Part shown: piece after piece, positions 1-5,868 of the stretch
How positions within the stretch are numbered: the stretch's first letter is position 1
How the letters are laid out: each line of letters starts with the position of its first letter
Assembly (NCBI GenBank): GCA_026996935.1
Contig: JALWJW010000004.1
Span: forward strand, 1-8,427
Reading direction: 5' to 3'
Source: Hyphomicrobiales bacterium
GTDB lineage: Bacteria > Pseudomonadota > Alphaproteobacteria > Rhizobiales > Aestuariivirgaceae
DNA length: 8,427 nt
Translations under genes and position numbers: made by a program
Notes under the pieces: model-generated
What the model saw: the letters and a program-made list of their open reading frames with translations, nothing else
What the model was told of the DNA's origin: nothing
Databases searched by the model: none

Positions 1-1185
1 TTGCGTGGCCGAGGCTTTTTTCGTGGCTGATGCGATGACAAATTCCTCATCGGTGGGAATAACCAATACTTGGACTTTCGAGTTCGGGGTGGAGATGATG
101 GTTTTGCCAGCGGTGTTTGCTTTTTCATCAATCTCAATGACCAGCCAGCTTGCCAGTTGACAAACCATTTGTCTGATTGGGGCTGAATGGGTGCCGATGC
201 CTGCGGTAAAGACCAGTGTTTCAATTCCGCCTAAGCTGGCGACCATGTTGCCCAATTGCTGGTTGATGCGATAGACGAAAAGCTCAACGGCTTGTTTGGC
301 ACGTTTGTCTTCGTTGCCCAATAAGTCACGCATATCGCTGGAAATGCCCGACACGCCTAAAAGGCCAGACTGCGTATTTAGCATGGTGTCTACTTGCGCA
401 GGGCTCATGCCTTTTTGCTGGCATAAATACAGCAAAACGCCTGGATCAATATCGCCGCATCGTTTGCCCATAACCAAGCCGTCAAGGGCGGTAAAGCCCA
501 TGGTGGTGGTGACAGATTTAAGGTTTTGAACCGCGCACATGGAAGCCCCGTGGCCAAGGTGGGCGATAACGGTTTTGGCATTTGCCTGCCCAGAACCCAG
601 AACCATTGGCAGTTGATCGCAGATATATTGATATGAAAGCCCGTGGAAACCATAGCGAACGATGCCTTCGTCGGTTAGCTTATAGGGCAGGGCAAACATT
701 TGCGCGGTTTTAGATTGGGTGCGGTGAAAGGCAGTGTCAAAACAGGCAATTTGTGGGATGTCGGGCCAGATTTGGGCCACTGCATCAATGGCGGCTAAGT
801 TGTGCGGTTGATGACCGGGTGCCAGTGGGGTGAGGGCATCTAATTGTTCAATGACCTTGGCAGTGAGCAGGGCAGGTTGTGTGAAATCAGCCCCGCCGTG
901 AACCACGCGATGGCCCGCTGCGATGATGGTGCTGTTGGGTAGGTTTTGGGTGAATAGTTTGAGCAACCAACCAACAAGAGCGCGATGATTGTCTTTTGGA
1001 TTGGGTTGGCTTTGGGGTGGAATTTTGTCTGCCCATTGGCCTTTAATTGAAAACCGGGCATCGCTGCCTATTGATTCCAGCGCCCCTTGCAACAAAACCG
1101 CCAAATTGGTTTGGTCATAAAGAGCAAATTTTATGCTGGAAGACCCTGCATTGATAACCAATATTGTGTTTATGGATGCCGCCAT
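1..1185 (-). CDS. ackA: acetate kinase, 3' end cut by the window edge
   Basis: Cytoplasmic acetate kinase: interconverts acetate + ATP and acetyl phosphate + ADP. I translated 395 codons on the minus strand with no stop before the edge. Family members are about 400 residues, so only a few are missing. The ASKHA-fold blocks are all present: VINAGSSSIKF near the start (Asn12), GHRVVHGG (Arg93), LAPGHQP (His125), CFDTAFH (Asp150), YGFHG (His181), HLGHGAS (His209), GKRCGDIDPG (Arg242), TAGIG (about 328-332) and PTDEEFVIA (Glu380). These match the known substrate and catalytic positions Asn7, Arg91, His123, Asp148, His180, Arg241 and Glu384 of characterised enzymes. Two conserved loops deviate: HLGNG reads HLGHG, and GIGEN reads GIGTH. 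The start is ATG at 1185, one base after the stop of the crotonase-family gene, so the two are almost certainly cotranscribed and perhaps translationally coupled. The usual partner pta is not visible and may lie beyond the left edge. Confidence 0.95.
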   Translation of the reverse strand, partial: MAASINTILVINAGSSSIKFALYDQTNLAVLLQGALESIGSDARFSIKGQWADKIPPQSQPNPKDNHRALVGWLLKLFTQNLPNSTIIAAGHRVVHGGADFTQPALLTAKVIEQLDALTPLAPGHQPHNLAAIDAVAQIWPDIPQIACFDTAFHRTQSKTAQMFALPYKLTDEGIVRYGFHGLSYQYICDQLPMVLGSGQANAKTVIAHLGHGASMCAVQNLKSVTTTMGFTALDGLVMGKRCGDIDPGVLLYLCQQKGMSPAQVDTMLNTQSGLLGVSGISSDMRDLLGNEDKRAKQAVELFVYRINQQLGNMVASLGGIETLVFTAGIGTHSAPIRQMVCQLASWLVIEIDEKANTAGKTIISTPNSKVQVLVIPTDEEFVIASATKKASATQ

Positions 1186-1186
1186 G

Positions 1187-1987
1187 TTATTTTCCTTTGA
1201 AAACGGGTTTGCGCTTTTCTAAGAACGCCTTTTGACCTTCTGTATAATCATCGCTGTTGAAACAGACATCGGACCAGTTTTGCAATTTCGTTAAGTCAGG
1301 GTTTTCAGGGTTGTTGTGCAGCTCATCAATCATTTGTTTTGAGGCGGAAATGGTTAGCGGGGCGTTTTGGGCAATGGTGTTGCACAGGTCGGCAACGGTT
1401 TCATCAAGCTGGTCGATGGTGGTGACCTGATTGACGAGGCCATTGCGCGAGGCCTCTAACACGTTGAGCCGTTTGGCGGTGAAGATCATTTCTTTGGCAA
1501 TGGAGGGGGCGACTGCTGCGAGCAATTGACGGATACCTTCGATTGGATAGGCAAGGCCAAGTTTTGCAGGCGGTAGGGCAAAGACGGCATTATCAGCGGC
1601 AATGCGTATGTCGCATGCCAGCGCCAGTGCCAATCCACCGCCCATGCAAATGCCGGCAATTTTGGCAATGGTTGGTTTGGGAGAGTTAGCAATGGCTTGA
1701 AAGGCTTTGACGTTTAAGTCTTCGTAGTGGGCGGCGGTTTTAATGTTGGCTCTAACAATGGCAAATTCGGAAATATCAGCACCAGCGGAAAAGCTTTCAT
1801 CGCCCTGGCCAGAAATGACAATGGAACGAATTTCGCCAAGGTCATTCAATGCGGCGATGATTTGGGGAAATGCTTCCCACATTTCTTGCGATATGGCATT
1901 TTTACTTTCAGGTCGCTGAATAATGATGTGGCCAACGCTGCCTTGTTGGTAAGCAGAGATGGTTTTTACGGGAGAAAATTCGTTCAT
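1187..1987 (-). CDS. enoyl-CoA hydratase/isomerase (crotonase) family protein
   Basis: Crotonase-fold acyl-CoA enzyme of 266 residues, a normal length for the family. The CoA-binding/oxyanion-hole segments are clear: SAGADISEF (67-75), and GICMGGGLALALACDIRIA (112-130) with Gly117 as the likely second oxyanion amide. Lining the active-site loop up with rat mitochondrial hydratase, FALPPAKLG (136-144) puts Pro140 where the first catalytic Glu (Glu144) sits. The second (Glu164) is kept as Glu166 in IAKEMIFT. A one-glutamate site argues against ordinary two-glutamate hydration and fits an isomerase-like or other crotonase reaction; the substrate cannot be read from sequence. The ATG at 1987 follows the divergent promoter region, with only a weak Shine-Dalgarno. 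The stop is one base before ackA, suggesting a two-gene or longer acyl-CoA/acetate operon. Confidence 0.9.
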   Translation of the reverse strand: MNEFSPVKTISAYQQGSVGHIIIQRPESKNAISQEMWEAFPQIIAALNDLGEIRSIVISGQGDESFSAGADISEFAIVRANIKTAAHYEDLNVKAFQAIANSPKPTIAKIAGICMGGGLALALACDIRIAADNAVFALPPAKLGLAYPIEGIRQLLAAVAPSIAKEMIFTAKRLNVLEASRNGLVNQVTTIDQLDETVADLCNTIAQNAPLTISASKQMIDELHNNPENPDLTKLQNWSDVCFNSDDYTEGQKAFLEKRKPVFKGK

Positions 1988-2131
1988 TTCGTTGGCTTCA
2001 CAAAAAAGTTAGCAAGAAAAGTATGATTATACCTTCAATTTGTCTCTGCATACTCCATATTTACTCAATACATGATATAGTGACGATATTAGATCAAGAC
2101 AGACAAATATTTGGTAGGTTAGATAAAAATA
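1988..2131. promoter_or_regulatory. divergent promoter region, crotonase gene / cysE
   Basis: This 144-base gap separates two genes transcribed away from each other, so it should carry both promoters. Towards cysE there is an extended -10-like element, TGATATAGT (TG at 2073-2074, TATAGT at 2076-2081), which would start transcription near 2088 and give a leader of about 44 bases. I see no good -35 at the right distance. Before the cysE ATG the sequence TTGGTAGG (2111-2118) is a rather distant, weak ribosome site. No convincing promoter was found for the minus-strand gene, and no clear operator palindrome or riboswitch fold. Confidence 0.5.
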
Positions 2132-2953
2132 ATGGCCAATAGCCCCTCGAAAGCCCCAAAACTGAAATTAGTGGACCCTGTTTGGTCGCGAATTCGTACT
2201 GAAGCAGAAGCAATTGCTGAGCAGGACCCGTCTTTGGGCGGGTTTGTTTTTGGGGCGGTGTTGAACCATGAAAAATTTGATGATGCATTGCGCCATCGTT
2301 TAGCGCGGCGTATTGGCAATACTGATATTTCAAATGATCTGGTTGAACAGGCGCTGGGTGATGCACAGGAAGCCAATGCGGAAATCAATGAAGCGGCGCG
2401 CGCTGATGTATTGGCCACCTTTGAACGTGACCCCGCATGTGATCGCTATATTGATCCGTTTTTATATCATAAAGGTTTTATGGGGTTGCAGATTTATCGC
2501 CTTGCCCACCAGTTGTGGAAAATGGGACGGACAGACTTTGCCCTGCATCTGCAAAGCCGTTCTTCAGCCTTGTTCAATATCGATATTCACCCTGCGGCGC
2601 GCATTGGTAAGGGTATTATGATTGATCATGCGCATTCCATTGTGATTGGTGAAACAGCAGTGGTCGGCGATGATGTTTCTATGCTGCATTCGGTAACGCT
2701 TGGCGGTACAGGCAAAGACCATGGTGACCGGCATCCCAAAATCGGCAATGGTGTGCTGATTGGGGCAGGGGCCAGTGTGCTTGGCAATATCAAAATTGGT
2801 AGTTGCTCGCGTGTTGCGGCTGGCTCTGTGGTGTTGATGGACGTGCCGAAAAACCGAACGGTTGCTGGTGTACCTGCCAAAGTTGTGGGTTATGCAGGAT
2901 GCTCAGAACCTGCAAAAACCATGGACCAGAAATTCTCAGAGGATGATGAATAG
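2132..2953 (+). CDS. cysE: serine O-acetyltransferase
   Basis: Transfers acetyl from acetyl-CoA to L-serine, giving O-acetylserine for cysteine biosynthesis; cytoplasmic. The protein has 273 residues, matching the usual CysE size. An alpha-helical N-terminal domain (about 15-145) precedes a left-handed beta-helix of hexapeptide repeats (about 150-250). Key residues align with E. coli CysE at a constant offset of +8: Asp100 (Asp92), Asp151 (Asp143), Asp165 (Asp157), His166 (the catalytic His158), Arg200 and His201 (Arg192/His193). The signatures DIHPAARIG, IDHAH, VTLGGTG and GDRHPKIG are all intact, as is the closing AGVPAKVVG. The tail ends SEDDE, so the C-terminal Ile that anchors E. coli CysE in the CysK active site is absent. 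The ATG at 2132 is a plausible start although its ribosome site is weak. A DUF3126-type gene follows after 132 bases on the same strand. Confidence 0.97.
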   Translation: MANSPSKAPKLKLVDPVWSRIRTEAEAIAEQDPSLGGFVFGAVLNHEKFDDALRHRLARRIGNTDISNDLVEQALGDAQEANAEINEAARADVLATFERDPACDRYIDPFLYHKGFMGLQIYRLAHQLWKMGRTDFALHLQSRSSALFNIDIHPAARIGKGIMIDHAHSIVIGETAVVGDDVSMLHSVTLGGTGKDHGDRHPKIGNGVLIGAGASVLGNIKIGSCSRVAAGSVVLMDVPKNRTVAGVPAKVVGYAGCSEPAKTMDQKFSEDDE

Positions 2954-3074
2954 ATTATTTCTATCATCTTTATTCTGGTTTCTTATTACCTGATTTGGTA
3001 AAAGCAGTGAAAATCACTTGTCGCGGCGCGTTTTGCAGGTTAGACGGTGGGGGATTATTCAAACTTTGAACTTT

Positions 3075-3078
3075 GAGG
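3075..3078 (+). promoter_or_regulatory. ribosome binding site deciding the GTG start of the DUF3126-type gene
   Basis: GAGG lies 7 bases before the GTG at 3086, a standard spacing. No ATG lies at this end of the reading frame, so this site supports GTG as the true start. Confidence 0.7.
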
Positions 3079-3085
3079 CATTCTT

Positions 3086-3304
3086 GTGAAAACTGAAGAA
3101 ATTACCCAACTAACCGCGTTTTTACGTCGCAAATTTCAATTGGCCACAATTGAAGCCAAACGCCGCCCGCAGAAAAATGATTCTTGCGAAGTTTATATTG
3201 GCGAGGAATTTATTGGGGTGATTTATCGCGATGACGAGGACGAAGATGATTTGTCCTATTCATTCCAAATGGCGATTCTGGATTTTGATCTGGAAGATGA
3301 GTGA
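3086..3304 (+). CDS. DUF3126 family protein, small acidic cytoplasmic protein
   Basis: A 72-residue protein that I recognise as the alphaproteobacterial DUF3126 family. Landmarks are the N-terminal KTEEITQLTAFLRRKF helix-like segment, a basic stretch EAKRRPQK (24-31), the core EVYIGEEFIGVIYRDDEDEDD (35-55) and the ending SFQMAILDFDLEDE. It has no signal peptide or membrane segment and no catalytic motif. The charge pattern is bipartite, with a basic N-terminal half and a strongly acidic C-terminal half, as in proteins that bind another protein or a nucleic acid; this is only a suggestion. Translation starts at GTG 3086 behind a good GAGG. It lies downstream of cysE, which I recall as a recurrent arrangement in alphaproteobacteria, and is closed by a hairpin terminator. 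Its function is unknown. Confidence 0.88.
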   Translation: MKTEEITQLTAFLRRKFQLATIEAKRRPQKNDSCEVYIGEEFIGVIYRDDEDEDDLSYSFQMAILDFDLEDE

Positions 3305-3335
3305 TTTAAACGCTGCTGCTTTTAGATAAGGCTTA

Positions 3336-3362
3336 CTTTGGTTTTTTCAAACCAAGGCTTTT
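3336..3362 (+). terminator. hairpin terminator after the cysE / DUF3126 unit
   Basis: A 9-bp stem, CTTTGGTTT (3336-3344) with AAACCAAGG (3349-3357), holds one G-T pair and a TTTC loop, and is followed by C and a short T-run (3359-3362). The T-run is on the plus-strand side, so it ends the cysE-DUF3126 transcript. It abuts the stop codon of the convergent gene at 3361. It has no T-run in the minus direction. Confidence 0.65.
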
Positions 3363-4095
3363 ATCGGGCAGGGCGAAAGCTTGATTTTACGAAACTTTTG
3401 ATCGTTTGATGGATTTCACGCCAGTGCTTTAATTGAAGTCGGGCGAACCTGTAGCGAATTTGAATGTTTGGCGTGATCAGGCTTGACCGTTCGCATAATC
3501 GTGCGCCAAGGCTGGAGCTTTCAAGTTCACATTTTATGAAAAATGACGGGTTTTGCAGGCTGTCTGTGAATAGTTCGATTGTTTCATAAGGGGAATCTAC
3601 TTTGAATTTATATCGTAACAAGCCAGAATTATGAGAGATGGCTGGCCCTGATATATAGAGCCGGTAAATTTTATCGAGCCATTGTTTCAGCGCTAAAGTG
3701 TCGTTTCTTTTCTCAATGTCAGCTAGGATCCAGTCTTCTAAATCACTGTTTGGTCTGAAACGCTTTGGGTTGTTTTTCGGTGTCCAACTCATTGGAATAT
3801 TTAAAGAAATTTTCACGACCTTGCGCAGCGGTGTGTGTTGAACTTCTCTGATCAGATAGTTTTGTATTGAAAACTGTCCGCTTGGAACATTTATGATTTG
3901 TTTTGCCATAAGGGATGCTTTATCCGCTTTGGCATCTAACAGCAGATCAGGATTTTTTAGAAAATAAAATGCCATAATGCCGCCAGCGGTTGCAAACAGG
4001 CCAATCATAAAAACCAAAACAATGGCGGTAACTGATCGTTCTTTGATTGACGGGGCCATTGGGGGCCTTGTGGCCCTTTTGCGATGTGGGTGCAT
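3361..4095 (-). CDS. single-pass membrane protein of unknown function
   Basis: A 244-residue protein I do not recognise. Residues 1-20 are hydrophilic and strongly basic (HPHRKRATRPP), followed by one hydrophobic segment at about 22-45 (TAIVLVFMIGLFATAGGIMAF) and a soluble domain of about 200 residues. The positive-inside rule would place that domain in the periplasm. The domain is rich in beta-prone stretches (VVKISLNIPMSW, LRYKFKVDS, IQIRYRFARLQL) and has just two cysteines, Cys189 and Cys201, that could pair. No catalytic signature is visible. The start is uncertain: ATG 4095 has no good ribosome site, and Met13 (ATG at 4059) is an alternative with AAGG a few bases upstream. It is transcribed divergently from the gene pair ending in the carbonic anhydrase and faces the terminator of the cysE unit. 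Confidence 0.75.
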   Translation of the reverse strand: MHPHRKRATRPPMAPSIKERSVTAIVLVFMIGLFATAGGIMAFYFLKNPDLLLDAKADKASLMAKQIINVPSGQFSIQNYLIREVQHTPLRKVVKISLNIPMSWTPKNNPKRFRPNSDLEDWILADIEKRNDTLALKQWLDKIYRLYISGPAISHNSGLLRYKFKVDSPYETIELFTDSLQNPSFFIKCELESSSLGARLCERSSLITPNIQIRYRFARLQLKHWREIHQTIKSFVKSSFRPAR

Positions 4096-4210
4096 TGTGG
4101 TATAGATCTTGCTGCTTTTATCATAGGGCGGAGATTTGTGTTCATTCTAGAACACTTATCGATGATGATATAGTGGGACTTTGGCGCAAATTGTGCGTTG
4201 ATTTTATTTT
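4096..4210. promoter_or_regulatory. divergent promoter region with palindrome
   Basis: This region lies between two genes reading outward. On the plus strand, TGATATAGT (TG 4166-4167, TATAGT 4169-4174) forms an extended -10-like element, predicting a start near 4181, about 30 bases before the GTG at 4211. The same 11-mer, ATGATATAGTG, occurs upstream of cysE. The likely -35 zone is occupied by the palindrome at 4138-4155. Confidence 0.5.
4138..4155. repeat. perfect inverted repeat, candidate operator
   Basis: GTGTTC (4138-4143) and GAACAC (4150-4155) are perfect complements separated by ATTCTA. Inside lies a second, overlapping palindrome TTCTAGAA (4145-4152). No T-run follows on either side, so it is not a terminator. 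Its centre lies about 35 bases before the predicted start of transcription of the membrane protein / carbonic anhydrase pair, as expected for a dimeric regulator covering the -35 element. It differs from the alphaproteobacterial LexA pattern, which is a direct repeat. The binding protein is unknown. Confidence 0.5.
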
Positions 4211-4528
4211 GTGTGGGTTTGTATGGGCGTTGCGTATTTATTTGCCTTATTGACGGGGTTTGTGTTTGCCGGGTTTATTTCAAGCATTTGGCCATTGATT
4301 GGCGGGCGTGAGGTTTCGTTTACATTGTTGCTGAAAACGGGATTTTTCGCGCCTTTTGAAGTGCTTGTCGTGGTGTTTTCTACTCCGTTGTTATTGTTGA
4401 AGCTGGGTGTCAGGCAGCTTTTGGCGGGGCGTTCTGTGGTTTTTGGGTGGGGCGCTATTGCGGGGGCAATAATGTGTAGTTTTTTTCAAGGGGTCGTCGT
4501 AATATCGTCTGTATATTTATGGGTTTAA
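4211..4528 (+). CDS. small three-helix integral membrane protein
   Basis: A very hydrophobic 105-residue protein with about three membrane helices (roughly 5-27, 47-66 and 80-103) joined by short loops containing GGREVS and GVRQLLAGR. It has no recognised catalytic or transport motif. It resembles the small conserved membrane proteins of unknown function found in Hyphomicrobiales, but I cannot name the family with confidence. A TGA in frame at 4199-4201 limits the start to GTG 4211 or ATG 4223; neither has a good ribosome site, and the ATG would remove four residues. The gene ends 21 bases before the gamma carbonic anhydrase, whose strong ribosome site lies in that gap, so the two are probably one transcript. 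A role at the membrane connected with CO2 or bicarbonate is possible but rests only on position. Confidence 0.72.
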   Translation: MWVCMGVAYLFALLTGFVFAGFISSIWPLIGGREVSFTLLLKTGFFAPFEVLVVVFSTPLLLLKLGVRQLLAGRSVVFGWGAIAGAIMCSFFQGVVVISSVYLWV

Positions 4529-4535
4529 GCCTTAT

Positions 4536-4542
4536 GGAGAGG
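4536..4542 (+). promoter_or_regulatory. strong ribosome binding site of the carbonic anhydrase gene
   Basis: GGAGAGG lies 7 bases before the ATG at 4550. It is the best ribosome site in the window and fixes this start. Confidence 0.75.
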
Positions 4543-4549
4543 AAAAACG

Positions 4550-5083
4550 ATGGCGCTATATTCGCTTGATGGCCTTGCGCCGACAATACCTGAGAATGAT
4601 GACTATTGGGTGGCTGACTGTGCCAGTGTGATTGGCAATGTTGTTTTAAAGTCGGCGTCATCTGTTTGGTTTGGGGCAGTTTTGCGTGGTGATAATGACA
4701 CGATTACGGTGGGCGAGAACAGCAATGTTCAAGACTTAGCCGTTTGTCATACTGATATTGGCTATCCGTTGAGTATTGGTGATGATGTTACGATTGGTCA
4801 TCAGGCGGCATTGCATGGCTGTACGATTGGCAATGGTACGCTTATCGGCATGGGGGCAACGGTGCTAAATGGTGCGAAAATCGGCCAGAACTGCGTGGTC
4901 GGGGCGCACTGCCTTATTCCTGAAGGAAAAGAGATTCCAGATAACAGCCTAGTGGTTGGTATGCCTGGACGGGTGATAAAAACGCTTGGACCGGATCAGG
5001 CTAAAATGTTGAAGAAATCAGCCGATATTTATGTGGCTAATCATCGCCGCTTTAAGCAGGGGCTTGTTCGCATCGATAAATAG
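4550..5083 (+). CDS. gamma carbonic anhydrase family protein
   Basis: A trimeric left-handed beta-helix protein of 177 residues, a typical size for the short bacterial gamma-CA (YrdA/CamH-like) branch. Gamma carbonic anhydrases interconvert CO2 and bicarbonate at a metal held by three histidines contributed from adjacent subunits. All three are present: His67 (VCHTD), His84 and His89 (TIGHQAALHG). The supporting residues Arg46 and Asp48 (VLRGD) and Gln61-Asp62 (NVQD) also match. The acidic loop that carries the proton-shuttle glutamate of archaeal Cam is absent, as in most of this branch, so carbonic anhydrase activity is plausible but unproven; some relatives appear inactive or act on acyl-CoA. 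The protein closes with VVGMPGRVIK and a helical tail (150-177). It is probably cotranscribed with the upstream membrane protein. A bidirectional-looking hairpin follows at 5116-5147. Confidence 0.93.
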   Translation: MALYSLDGLAPTIPENDDYWVADCASVIGNVVLKSASSVWFGAVLRGDNDTITVGENSNVQDLAVCHTDIGYPLSIGDDVTIGHQAALHGCTIGNGTLIGMGATVLNGAKIGQNCVVGAHCLIPEGKEIPDNSLVVGMPGRVIKTLGPDQAKMLKKSADIYVANHRRFKQGLVRIDK

Positions 5084-5105
5084 GCTTTTACGTTTGTGCC
5101 TTCCT

Positions 5106-5147
5106 AAAAATAGTCGAGCCGATCCAAGGTGGGACTTGAATCGGCTC
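5106..5147 (-). terminator. hairpin terminator between convergent genes
   Basis: An 8-bp perfect stem, GAGCCGAT (5116-5123) with ATCGGCTC (5140-5147), continues through a C/A mismatch into an inner 4-bp stem, CAAG (5125-5128) with CTTG (5135-5138), around a GTGGGA loop. Read on the minus strand the hairpin is followed by GACTA and five T (complement of 5106-5110), making it a rho-independent terminator for the cysteine peptidase gene. The plus side has only TATT, so it would end the carbonic anhydrase transcript weakly at best. Confidence 0.7.
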
Positions 5148-5153
5148 TATTAA

Positions 5154-5192
5154 CCCGGTCTGGTGGGGGGATGGGGAGGGACGCCGACCGGG
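5154..5192. repeat. inverted repeat with G-rich loop
   Basis: CCCGGTC (5154-5160) and GACCGGG (5186-5192) form a perfect 7-bp GC-rich stem around a 25-base loop, 5161-5185. The loop contains GG, GGGGGG, GGGG and GGG runs on the plus strand, able to form a G-quadruplex, and is C-rich on the minus strand. It lies just 16 bases beyond the peptidase stop codon and directly before the terminator hairpin, so it would be in the 3' untranslated region of the peptidase mRNA. Confidence 0.55.
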
Positions 5193-5208
5193 CAATCTGG
5201 TGTTTGAC

Positions 5209-5868
5209 TTATTTTTGACCAGCAACAGTTGTGCGCGAGACGGTTGTGCCTCTATTGGTGAGTGCGGTCCAAATTTGCGGGTTGTGTTGCGATTGGCGTT
5301 TGATATAGGTGTATCCAGTGTTGCGCCAATTGCGTATATCATTGCGCATATTGTCTAAAATAAAATCACCGCGGTCTGTGCGTACGGTTAAAACGGCGTG
5401 ACCAAGGCCTTTTGTATCAAGGACAACGGTGATTAAAAGTGTTTCAGCAGGAAAACCCAAGCCCTCAAGGTAGCGCTTTTTTTGCAAGACGTAGTCTTCG
5501 CAATCGCCGGCGTTTTGTTGTGGGTAGGTCCAGTATTCTGGCGAATTATAGAGTTCACTGTCGGTTACCGGTTTTACCGTTTTGTTTGAATAGTTGTTGA
5601 CTTCATGCATGATTTTCCAGTTTTGCTCGGTCAGAACAACTTTTTTTGTTGTTCCACCTAAGCTGCGACATTCATTTGCATTGCGTGAACAAAAGTTGAC
5701 ATAGCCAATTGGTGGCAAGGCTTTACCATAGGTTGGTGTAAAGATTGATGTTTCAGTTACATCGTAATTTACCTTGGCAGCTTGTGCTGATTGTGTGGTC
5801 ATTGTGGCTGCTACCAACATTGCTGCGATAGTGCCAAATAGCATTTTTTGCTTTTTTGATTTTGACAT
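5209..5868 (-). CDS. exported transglutaminase-like cysteine peptidase (BTLCP / LapG-like family)
   Basis: A periplasmic papain-fold cysteine peptidase of the bacterial transglutaminase-like family (PF06035 type). From ATG 5868 it has 219 residues. A basic start SKSKKQK is followed by a hydrophobic core (about 9-22) and a signal-peptidase site after Ala30 (SAQA, then AKVNYD). The catalytic triad is visible: Cys123 in GDCEDY, His157 in GLGHAVLTV and Asp172 in FILDN. Cys60 and Cys67 (FCSRNANEC) may form a disulfide in the mature protein. The frame stays open to a GTG at 5907, but that would put 13 hydrophilic residues before the signal peptide, and GGGGA (complement of 5873-5877) precedes the ATG, so I chose ATG. 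Family member LapG cleaves the adhesin LapA and is held inactive by the c-di-GMP receptor LapD. Neither partner is visible here, but a PilZ gene lies 173 bases upstream on the same strand. The target is unknown. Confidence 0.92.
   Translation of the reverse strand: MSKSKKQKMLFGTIAAMLVAATMTTQSAQAAKVNYDVTETSIFTPTYGKALPPIGYVNFCSRNANECRSLGGTTKKVVLTEQNWKIMHEVNNYSNKTVKPVTDSELYNSPEYWTYPQQNAGDCEDYVLQKKRYLEGLGFPAETLLITVVLDTKGLGHAVLTVRTDRGDFILDNMRNDIRNWRNTGYTYIKRQSQHNPQIWTALTNRGTTVSRTTVAGQK

Noticed and set aside
1727..2026. Open frame on the plus strand inside the crotonase-family gene and its promoter region
   Set aside because: It lies antisense to a gene with clear family motifs, has no ribosome site and shows no recognisable protein features.
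2954..3085. Small hairpins between cysE and the DUF3126-type gene (TTACC/GGTAA near 2984-2999, AGTGA/TCACT near 3006-3018)
   Set aside because: Five-base stems without T-runs are too weak to call a terminator or attenuator; nothing else stands out in this gap.
4138..4155. Possible LexA (SOS) box
   Set aside because: The alphaproteobacterial LexA site is a GTTC-N7-GTTC direct repeat; this is an inverted repeat with a 6-base spacer and its neighbours are not DNA repair genes.
2072..4175. Identical 11-mer ATGATATAGTG upstream of cysE (2072-2082) and upstream of the membrane protein gene (4165-4175) as a shared regulator site
   Set aside because: Several 11-base matches are expected by chance in a window this size, and the shared part is explained by an extended -10 promoter element.
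4047..4253. Open frame across the divergent promoter region on the plus strand
   Set aside because: It overlaps both the start of the minus-strand membrane protein and the start of the small membrane protein in another frame, and shows no family resemblance.
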